From Fragilaria crotonensis (Eukaryota > Bacillariophyta > Fragilariophyceae > Fragilariales > Fragilariaceae), in assembly GCA_022925895.1 (NCBI GenBank), contig JAKSYS010000742.1:1-28460 (forward strand): 28,460 bases of DNA. Direction: 5' to 3'. The notes under the pieces were generated by a model that was not told where the DNA came from, made no database searches, and worked only from the letters and a program-made list of their open reading frames with translations. Position numbers and translations under genes: made by a program. Position 1 is the stretch's first letter; every line of letters begins with the position of its first letter. Positions 21,630-28,460 of this stretch are shown here, one piece after another.

Positions 21630-22650
21630 ACCGACAGCTCGGCCAACTGGATTCCCCACGACATTGAGACCAACTGGATTCCCCACGACATTGAGGCCAA
21701 CTGGATTCCCCACGACAGCGAGGCCAACTGGATTCCCCACCACAGCGAGGCCAACAGGTTCGCCGACATTGAGGCCAACTGGACTCCCCACCACAGCGAG
21801 GCCGACTGGATTCCCCACAACAGCGAGGCCGACTGGATTCCCCACAACAGCGAGGCCGACTGGATTCCCCACAACAGCGAGGCCGACTGGATTCCCCACC
21901 ACAGCGAGGCCAACAGGTTCGCCGACATTGAGGCCAACCGGATTCCCCACCACAGCGAGGCCGACTGGATTCCCCACCACAGCGAGGCCGACTGGATTCC
22001 CCACCACAGCGAGGCCAACTGGATTCCCCACCACAGCGAGGCCAACAGGTTCGCCGACATTGAGGCCAACTGGACTCCCCACCACAGCGAGGCCAACCGG
22101 ATTCCCCACCACAGCGAGACCAACCGGATTCCCCACCACAGCGAGACCAACCGGATTCCCCACCACAGCGAGGCCGACTGGATTCCCCACCACAGCGAGG
22201 CCAACAGGTTCGCCGACTGATAGGCCAACCGGATTCCCCACCACAGCGAGGCTCCCACCACAGCGAGACCAACCGTCCCCACCACAGCGAGACCAGATTC
22301 CCCACCACAGCGAGGCCAACAGGTTCGCCGACTGATAGGCCAACTGGATTCCCCACCACAGCGAGGCCGACTGGATTCCCCACAACAGCGAGGCCGACTG
22401 GATTCCCCACAACAGCGAGGCCAACAGGTTCGCCGACTGATAGGCCAACCGGATTCCCCACCACAGCGAGGCCATCCGGGTTCCCCACCACAGCGAGGCC
22501 AACAGGTTCGCCGACTGATTGGCCAACCGGATTCCCCACCACAGCGAGGCCAACAGGTTCGCCGACTGATAGGCCAACTGGATTCCCCAACACAGCGAGT
22601 CCAACAGGTTCGCCGACTGATAGGCCAACTGGATTACCCACCACAGCACC
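21630..22650 (+). repeat. 27/24-bp coding minisatellite (RPTGFPTTA / RPTGSPTL units)
   Basis: Around 35 to 40 units. The main 9-codon unit is RPTGFPTTA; 8-codon units RPTGSPTL or RPTGSPTD punctuate it every few repeats, giving a higher-order pattern of roughly 130-165 bp. Units at 22250-22310 have lost 10, 3 and 4 bases, and it is these losses that change the reading frame. Confidence 0.9.
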
Positions 22651-22675
22651 CGAAGCCAATTCAACCCTCTTGTGA

Positions 22676-23156
22676 ACTGGAATGCTGTCACAGGGCGATG
22701 TGAGATCGATTTCTAGATATCTTATTGTTTACCAACTTCATGTTGTTGTTTTGTCAGATTAGGATGCTCATTCTTTTATGTACGCATTTGAATAAATGGA
22801 ATGGTCTGAAACAAAGAACGTGACGACTAAGATGTGCATGCTGAATGTTTCAAATGTATTATTCGCAGGAATGAGGAACCTGGTTCCGCACTATCACCGC
22901 AGTAAGTTTGCCTGGCCACTAAGTATAAATTTCGCAATCTCGACTGCGTCCGATCGTCAGTCCCACTCGCGATGATGTCAAGGCTGACGCCTCGAGTTGG
23001 TTGAAACCCTAGAGGCAAAGCATTGTTGAGCAATGGTTGTTATGCATCCTGGTCTATTCCTACATTCCATCAGCAAATACCAACAAGGCAAGTCGTCATC
23101 GGGATAATCGAAGATCTTTTGCTAGCTGTTCAGGCCGACTGGTTGGTTCGTCTTGG
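22676..23156. other. 3' flank of the LTD gene
   Basis: No gene seen. Contains the candidate polyadenylation signal at 22791. The 68-codon minus frame (23033-22827) has no support. Confidence 0.5.
22791..22796 (+). terminator. Candidate polyadenylation signal AATAAA
   Basis: aataaa lies 116 bases after the final LTD-gene stop at 22675, a sensible 3'-UTR distance. The hexamer alone is weak evidence. Confidence 0.35.
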
Positions 23157-23671
23157 TCATCGCGTACGATGTCGTCTGCCATTTCGAGTGGCGCACTCTG
23201 CCAAAATGGTGCGCACCGCCGGAGTCAAGCCAACCTTGGCTTGCCCAATTTTAAAATGAAATACATCAACAAGCTCGTATGGAATCGAGTTAGCTCCCTG
23301 AGAATTCTGAACGCCAGCATCAAATAAGCAAATAAGAGCTCTGTTCTGTCGTCGTCCTGGGGTACGAAGGCATAATTTAGCAGACACTCCGGGCAGAGTC
23401 GCCATAGTAGTCAACCGAACTTCGAACCCCGCCTGGATAGTCTTCAACATCTGCATAAGATCGATACTCTCCATGCATGTAAGTTTCCCTTCAACTACGA
23501 CCTCAATGCGGCGGTCCGAGTGCACACGCTGAAGGAATTTCAATGACGAGAAATTCACTACTCGTACCTTTGTACGAACGATTCCATTCCTGGATCGACC
23601 TGTGCACCAACGATTGCAACCATAAAAACCATGAAGCTCAGAACGATCAGCACTTTCAACAACATCATCAT
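23157..23671 (-). pseudogene. Small secreted protein, unknown family, one frameshift
   Basis: ATG at 23671 opens 37 codons with a strong signal peptide (MMMLLKVLIVLSFMVFMVAI, then VGAQVDP) and ends at TAG 23560-23558. A second open frame begins at 23578 or earlier, overlapping, and runs to 23157. It gives a ~133-residue part with RRIEVVVEGKLTC, LTTMATLPGVSAKLCL and ELVDVFHFK, which looks like beta-rich extracellular sequence with few Cys. The first short frame would not be noticed alone; the signal peptide directly upstream of a long frame argues they are one gene. I do not recognise the family. The break near 23565 could be a one-base indel; I could not fit a convincing intron. Confidence 0.4.
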
Positions 23672-23739
23672 CTTGAGGAAGTTATACAGTAATGAGCAGG
23701 CGTATAGTGTTGTTGATACCTATGGAGGTGCACTTAACA

Positions 23740-24800
23740 TACGTTACAATCGCCTTTTGGACCGTATTGGTGCACAGGGACTTGGCGAGTTAAATGGGCG
23801 CTTCCATCTTTGCTGGAATGCCGTCTCCAAAATGAGATTGCTAGCCATCCTTGAGGCTTTTCTGTGAGGTAAACTTTCACAAGTCACGGTCTTCCGTGGT
23901 TCTTGATGAGATATGGACCAGAGTGCGAGCCTGGCGCAACCAAACATGATCTGGCCGCCGAATGTCCATCAGTATCCGACTGGAGTTGTTCGAGGAGCTC
24001 AAATCGACTCGCTCCTTTCGAATCATACGCTGTGACACCTTATTGTTCAAGATGATGACTTGCATGTCATAAATGAAAATGACATGATGAGGCATCAAGA
24101 ATGCCATTGAAGTATTGGAACCCTGTCGTAACCAACATGCCGGCCTGCACAATATTGTCACCCTGCTATGACGTTAATTCATCCCGGATTCCGTCAGTAA
24201 TCTGAACTCTGAACCACGAGTCATTGTTGACGTACATCCCAGTGTTGGCAATGCTGCCTGGTAGCTCCAAGAGCTGAGGCGATGCGAATGTAATTCAGAA
24301 GTACGTGTCTTGGGAAAAGCCGGAGTAAGTGGAGTGCGATCCGGGTGTGCCCACCAGAATGACCAGGCCTGTGCCTGACCGTTCAAAGTAAAATCCGGTA
24401 ACTGGCAGGGCAATGACTCTGACAACAAAAAATCGGAGGCTCCACTTTGGCAGGATTGTTCGAGAGGAAGCATTCCAGGACTTTCCCCCGGCGCTCGGCG
24501 TCCGCAGTTTTTTGTTTGTTTTGAGAAACCTTCGGTACGCCATGCTTGCAATCCAAACAATGATGTCACATAATATCCAGGCAAAAGGCCAGTCTGCTTG
24601 CTGGATGCTGTGTTGCTGGACGCTGCTAAGGATGCAGTGTTTCCTGTGAGTGATGAATTTGACCCAAAGCCTGGCAGTGCTGCAATTGTCTTGCTTGAGG
24701 AGTGCTGCAGATAGTAGAGTCACCATTTTTGGCCTATTCTGATAGCAACCACAGTGTGACAAACCGTGGGATTGCAAAAGATACGCATGCACTGTAGTAG
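23740..24800 (-). pseudogene. Remnant of a protein-coding gene, many frameshifts
   Basis: No single frame carries the protein, but segments in different minus-strand frames read like real sequence. Near 24265-24175 there is LLELPGSIANTGMYVNNDSW and then FRVQITDGIRDELTS followed by TAG; near 24165-24080 QGDNIVQAGMLVTTGFQYFN; then VIFIYDMQVIILNNKVSQRM and ILMDIRRPDHVWLRQARTLV (about 24095-23930); and VKVYLTEKPQGWLAISFWRR near 23870. At least three frame changes and one or more stops intervene. Upstream pieces to 24800 are less clear. The family is unrecognised. It may be related to the secreted gene just downstream, since both lie on the same strand 70 bp apart. Confidence 0.3.
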
Positions 24801-24809
24801 TCCCTACTA

Positions 24810-25442
24810 CCGTAAAACTCTCTGGTTAAGACCCCTCGTAGGATAAGACCCACCCCCGCCAAAAAAGGTCATTTCCCAGACATGTGCATGCCAACCCAGC
24901 TGTACTTCGTTCTCTCTAGAATGGACAACCTGACCGGAAAGAGGACAAAAAGGGCTTCAATTCCATATATAACACTTATATAATCAGATGACGTTACGAG
25001 TGATTTCTAGTCGAATATACAGGTGGATGGACAACAGTTTTGACGGATTCCTCGGGGTGCCAACAGACGTTTTCGGGTTTTTTCGGCCCAAAACGCGCCG
25101 AACAAACCATGCATGCGTGCGCACACATTCTTCAACGGAACAAACCTCGTAACTATTTGCAAGCCTCTGAAAGTTCGTGAAACGCCTCCTTTTGCTATTA
25201 CGGATAAAGAGCAGTAGTCCGATCATTGTGGACAACGACGTCACCGAACGACGATGAGAACCAACAACAGTGAGGACGTTTCTCAGACACGAATCAGATA
25301 AGGGAAAAACCCTCTTTTTAAATGTTTTATGGTTCACATTTGAACGGAATCTTGCTATCAGTTTACGTAGGTTAAGACCCACCCCCCCAAAATTGGACAA
25401 AATCACGCACAATTCCTGGGTCTTAACCAGAGAGTTTTACGG
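24810..25442. mobile_element. MITE-like element with 25-bp TIRs and TA target site
   Basis: 24810-24834 (starting ccgtaaaactctctggttaa) is the exact reverse complement of 25418-25442. The element is flanked by TA on both sides (24808-24809 and 25443-25444), as for Tc1/mariner-type insertions. Just inside, a ~28-bp word (cgtagg-taagacccaccccc core) occurs as a direct repeat at 24837-24864 and 25366-25392, so the two ends carry both inverted and direct copies. A 142-codon minus frame (25412-24984) overlaps the right TIR and has no recognisable domain, so I treat the element as non-autonomous. Confidence 0.8.
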
Positions 25443-25445
25443 TAG

Positions 25446-26248
25446 CTAGAGATAGTAGCATCAAATATGTACGTATTCATGAGTGCTTACAACATGTTCT
25501 TGATGATTTGCTCTATAGTTATACTCCGATACTTTCACACTGGAAGTGATTTTTATGTTTGGTCCTGTCCTACTAGTATAGCATCTGCGTGCAACTACCG
25601 TTGCAAGCACATAAGGCCGATGCTTACAGAAAATGAGAATCGACATGCCTCAAAAATCGACGTCATTTTTATTAAAACTCAATGCGTACGTTCTCAATAG
25701 TCGACATAAATCGGGAAAAAACTGTGTCGAATTTTGAAGGACCGGGTCCTTTTCACCAGGCAATGAAAAATCGACACAGTTTTCGAAGAGGACCCGGTTT
25801 TCGTCATAAATCGACACTGGAGTACTTGAATGAATCCTGTCATGAGTGCGGGATATTCGGACAAGCATACAAGGCGCGTGTCCCACGATGACGTGGAGGA
25901 CTGCTGACGCGCACGCACGGATAACCTGTTGGTCCATATGGTGGGACCGGTTTTGGAACTAGATTCTAGATCTGCTCACTCTTTTTATAATTGATCAAGT
26001 TGCATGCCGCTTCTTGTCGATTGTTATATTTTTAAGGGTCAATCTCCGGCAATGGCGGATTCGCCGCACTTGCGGGAGATTTCACTGATACTCGCTACCA
26101 GCTCTGATTGGCATCGAAGTGGTCCGATTGGCATGTCTTGCACATTGTTTGTCAAACAATATAATACCACCGTCCACCCTTGTTGAATTCATTTCGCAAG
26201 CAACCATGGGTGTGAAAGGTTCTAAACTTGTTGCAATTGACTTGCTGA
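25446..26248. other. Intergenic region with interleaved inverted repeats
   Basis: No gene supported. The notable structure is at 25718-25798 (separate entry). An ATG at 26206 (caaccATGgg) opens only 22 codons and may be the decayed start of the transposase that follows in another frame. Confidence 0.45.
25718..25798. repeat. Two interleaved inverted repeats (A-B-A'-B')
   Basis: A (25718-25730, aaaactgtgtcga) pairs perfectly with A' (25771-25783). B (25741-25754, accgggtccttttc) pairs with B' (25785-25798) with one mismatch. The arms alternate rather than nest. A related direct repeat, cataaatcg, flanks the set at about 25704 and 25805. Confidence 0.8.
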
Positions 26249-27466
26249 AGGGCCTGCCTGTGTGGTTTTGATGGCAATGCTCTGCTCACCCAAAGTGATT
26301 GTTTTGACGAAAAGGGTGACATTGACGAGGAGAGATATGAAGAATATGCCAGGCAAGAAGATGACGACGACGAACTGAAGAGAAAGGTGCGCCTTGCTTT
26401 GGCCTATGTGGTTAGACAGACAATCAAACGAAAGAGAGAACTCTCCATGGAGTCCACGAGACAAGAAAACCGCCCGATGAAGAAAACTCGGATTGCGAGT
26501 CCGAAATGGTATACTGATCCCGTCACACAAGTGCGTCGCAAGAAGATGCCAAAAATGAGTGCAAGGTGGGAGGATTACATTGATAACCCGCAACCAAGCA
26601 ATCCACATTGGGCCAAGGAGTTTCGACAAAACTTTCGGTTGCCCTACGCATCGTATGTCATGATTCTTGACATGATATCACCTGAGGACAAGAGTGAACA
26701 ATTGTTTGACAGATGGAAGACACACGATGACAGCTGTTACATTGAACGAGAAAACAATAAAAAGAACAAAAAGGTTTCAGCAATCGAATTACTGCTCTTG
26801 GGTTCGCTTCGCTATCTGGGAAGAGGATGGACCTTCGACGACATGCGTGATGTGACATACATCAGTCGGGATGTTCATCGCAAGTTCTTTCACCAGCAAT
26901 TTGTGAAGTTTGGCTCAACAGTGCTCTACCCCATGTACGTATCTGCACCACATATGGTAGAAGAACTGAGGGATTGTGAGCAGGAATACAATATTGCCGG
27001 TTTTCCACCAGGTTGCATTGGAAGCACAGATGCAACTCATATTCCGCTTGAAAAGGTTTGTGTTTCATTGCGTCAAGCGCACCTGGGCTTCAAGTCAAAA
27101 AGTACAATGCGAACGTAAAATTTGACGTGCAATCATCGGCGCCAAATCTTGCACACAACAGCAGGACACCCAGGTAGATGGAACGACAAAACATTGATTC
27201 GTTTCGATACTTTTATGTCGGAGCGTCGTGACGGAGCACTAAACGACAAAATGGATTTCGAGTTGAGGACACGACAAGGAATGACAGATGATGATGAAGG
27301 CGAGGATAGGACTCTAAAGCTCAAGGGGGCATATGTCATAGTGGATAATGGCTACCTTGAGTGGTCAACAACAGTGCCGCCCTTGAAAGATTCGTGCAAC
27401 CGGTTGGAGCTGAGGTTTTCACAGTGGCTAGAGTCCATGAGAAAGGACGTCGAGTGTACCTTGTGA
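26249..27466 (+). pseudogene. Second PIF/Harbinger-like DDE transposase, in-frame TAA and shortened C terminus
   Basis: The frame is open from 26249 but its first ATG is 26447; the true start may be lost (see the ATG at 26206 in another frame). The N-terminal part is acidic then basic (KRKRELSMESTRQENRP). The middle has KVSAIELLLLGSLRYLGRGW and TYISRDVHRKFFHQQF, a helix-turn-helix-like segment. The catalytic part has GFPPGCIGSTDATHIPLEK (first Asp), then TAA at 27116-27118, then in the same frame NLTCNHRRQILHTTAGHPG and RWNDKTLI (second Asp), KGAYVIVDNGYLEWSTTVPP and RKDVECT (Glu), ending at 27466. Relatives have Tyr before the Asn, so a single Tyr-codon-to-TAA change explains the stop. Family members continue ~80-100 residues past the Glu, so the C terminus is lost. 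It is a different subgroup from the 11-kb transposase; no SANT-like partner or TIR was found nearby. Confidence 0.8.
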
Positions 27467-27690
27467 GACCCTCTCTAGTACGGCGGCTCCACATACATTG
27501 ACTCGCTTGGGAGTCGAGTTAGTGCAGAACCGACGGGAACAGAAGAGGAGAACACGACAGCACAATGAACAAGAGCGCGGCGGTATCAAGAGGTGCGCGT
27601 TGCGATAGTATCAATGTCAGTGATGAGGATGTTGTGGGTCGTTGGCGTGGACGAAGCAATAACTGTACCTCTTCACCCTTACGATCGTAG
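27467..27690. other. Flank between transposase remnant and LTR fragment
   Basis: Possibly scrambled 3' transposase coding sequence followed by low-complexity gatga and gttgtgg words. The outer LTR end of the copia fragment may lie in or just right of this stretch, but no end could be fixed. Confidence 0.35.
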
Positions 27691-27877
27691 ACCGGCAAGA
27701 ATGCAGTGGAGGTAATAGTTTTAGGCTAAGTTAAAGTTGTGAGCCAATGGAGTACATTGGCTTTAAGCTAAACTAGTCGGAGTTGCGCATGCTTCATGCA
27801 TGTCAGCGACTGTAGATAGTAGACTGTGCGCGATTAGACAATTGCACAGTAGCATGAATGAAATATGCACTGACACA
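27691..27877 (-). mobile_element. Partial LTR of a Ty1/copia element
   Basis: On the minus strand, a polypurine tract (gggggag, ending at 27878) is followed immediately by TGTGTCAG at 27877, the normal PPT-to-3' LTR junction. The LTR interior is AT-rich with short palindromes (catgcttcatgcatg near 27789). The outer end (CA on the minus strand) was not identified, so the lower coordinate is arbitrary. Confidence 0.5.
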
Positions 27878-27887
27878 CTCCCCCATT
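27878..27887 (-). other. Polypurine tract of the copia element
   Basis: Minus-strand aatgggggag directly before the LTR TG. It primes plus-strand DNA synthesis in LTR retrotransposons. It lies 54 bp after the RNase H stop, a typical distance. Confidence 0.6.
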
Positions 27888-27940
27888 GTAAGCCATAGCA
27901 TGCCATGAGCAACAGAAGTGTATCTTGAAGGAGAAGAACT

Positions 27941-28460
27941 TCAGGGGGCCGGGGGCATCCACGGAGCACCATAATGACCCATGAGGCGGCGAACATGACG
28001 ATGATGAAGCGTGGAACCAAGCAATTTTGTCAGGGAATCCGCGGAGTTGACAACACCAGGAATGTGAGAAAGAACAATCTCATTTGCTGCCTTCTTGGAG
28101 GGCAAAATGCTGGATGTCGATATGACAAGCGCGCGGCGTGGGACGACTCGCATTAACCATCAAGATGGCGACTACGTTGTCTTCGAACAACGTAGTTGGG
28201 CCGAGTTGCGCGTACCCGAGTTCTGAAAGGATTGATCGGAGGTACTTGGCAATCTTGGCGGCATGGACAGCGGCAAGGAACTCTGCTTCGGTGGAGCTTG
28301 TGGAAACGGTCGATTGAATCTTTGACTTGTAAGCCAGAGGGCCACCGCAGAACATGAAGGAGCCCGGTAATAGAGCGACGCGTGACAAGGTCCAGTGCAT
28401 GGGCCGCGTCAGCGTAACCAGCAAGTTCGGTCGAGGATTGGACTTGCGGGAAATCAGGAG
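27941..28460 (-). pseudogene. Ty1/copia polyprotein C terminus (RNase H), frameshifted and cut by window edge
   Basis: Minus-strand sequence from the window end reads ELAGYADAAHALDLVTRRS (start of the RNase H domain). After a frame change near 28365 it reads FMFCGGPLAYKSKIQSTVST and STEAEFLAAVHAAKIAKYLR, EDNVVAILMVN and CHIDIQHFALQ. After a second change near 28085 it reads NEIVLSHIPGVVNSADSLTK and ends at 27941. This is the usual Ty1/copia RNase H order (YAD, S.S..EAE, D at EDN, H.D...H). The enzyme degrades the RNA strand during reverse transcription. The reverse transcriptase part must lie beyond 28460. With two frameshifts, the copy is not functional. Confidence 0.85.

Larger units (their letters stand above)
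19823..22675 (+). pseudogene. Secreted protein with two tandem LTD domains and Pro/Thr repeat tail, frame-interrupted
   Basis: Signal peptide MANHYRAVIYLVGIAFGTFA then SAA. LTD (lamin-tail) domain 1 (about 19898-20380) starts NELVISEYIEG and has VNLATDNYVLFI, VPAGGSFVIANN, FNGDDAIVL and VVDSFGQVG. After a Pro/Thr/Ser linker (~20386-20615), LTD domain 2 (20623-21115) repeats the same order with high nucleotide identity, showing a tandem duplication. A long tail of PT-type repeats follows, finally ending TAPEANSTLL at 22675. Extracellular LTD domains with PT-rich stalks are common in diatoms; a cell-wall or secreted-adhesion role is inference. The linker joins domain 2 through a one-base shift at the TTTT run 20618-20621. 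Small deletions in the repeats (22250-22310) shift the frame again, giving a stop at 22335 in the second frame, while the first frame continues to 22675. Only domain 1 (to 20677) is translated as the sequence stands. Confidence 0.75.

Noticed and set aside
20829-22691. 620-codon minus-strand open frame (and others of 292 and 353 codons) opposite the LTD gene tail
   Set aside because: It is a mirror of the in-phase minisatellite; the antisense protein is a monotone Val/Gly repeat with no start context or domain.
24984-25412. 142-codon minus frame inside the TA-flanked MITE
   Set aside because: It overlaps the terminal repeat and has no recognisable transposase motif.
26206-26300. Short intron joining ATG 26206 to the transposase frame
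   Set aside because: GT and AG can be chosen so that the frame joins, but the intron would be only ~31 nt, shorter than expected for diatoms.
27763-28020. 85-codon hydrophobic minus-strand frame
   Set aside because: It overlaps the RNase H tail, polypurine tract and LTR start in another frame, which explain the sequence better.

Overview
The window looks like nuclear DNA of a diatom, probably a raphid pennate species. The signs are a DUF6824-type domain, secreted Cys-rich and LTD/Pro-Thr-repeat proteins, a membrane-anchored sulfotransferase-like protein, Ty1/copia and PIF/Harbinger debris, and long non-coding stretches with no operon structure. The species call is an inference from protein families; no rRNA, tRNA or organelle marker was found.

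Layout: (1) 80-2473, minus strand: a heavily decayed coding unit with a coiled coil and acidic Ser/Pro-rich tail, probably from a dispersed repeat family, with a 0.5 kb MITE (2505-3007) at its 5' side. (2) 3653-5515, plus: a secreted Cys-rich protein built from ~122-residue repeats, broken by three successive -1 shifts. (3) 6991-8502, plus: an intact DUF6824-type protein, the best undamaged host gene here. (4) 8973-10228, minus: a type II membrane sulfotransferase-like gene in three frames. (5) ~10.9-13.56 kb: remnant of a two-gene PIF/Harbinger transposon, with a truncated DDE transposase (+) facing a SANT/Myb-like partner (-) that carries an in-frame TGA. (6) 13982-18572: two long convergent genes only 27 bp apart, an intact 483-residue protein (+) and a ~1,040-residue putative zinc-binding transposase-like protein (-) with two small frameshifts. 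I read this as one candidate mobile element of a type I cannot name. (7) 18815-18931: a near-perfect 117-nt palindrome. (8) 19823-22675, plus: a secreted protein with two tandem LTD domains and a long Pro/Thr minisatellite tail. (9) 23.1-24.8 kb, minus: remnants of one or two secreted or membrane proteins. (10) 24810-25442: a MITE-like element with 25-bp TIRs and TA target sites. (11) 26.2-27.5 kb: a second PIF/Harbinger-like transposase with a single in-frame TAA. (12) 27878-28460, minus: Ty1/copia RNase H fragment with polypurine tract and LTR start, continuing past the window edge.

The region is best read as a few host genes (DUF6824, Cys-rich secreted, sulfotransferase, LTD) in a transposon-rich background. 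Nearly every long gene, host or transposon, is interrupted by one- or two-base indels at short homopolymer or dinucleotide runs. Either the locus is decaying or the assembly retains indel errors, and this decides whether several entries are genes or pseudogenes.
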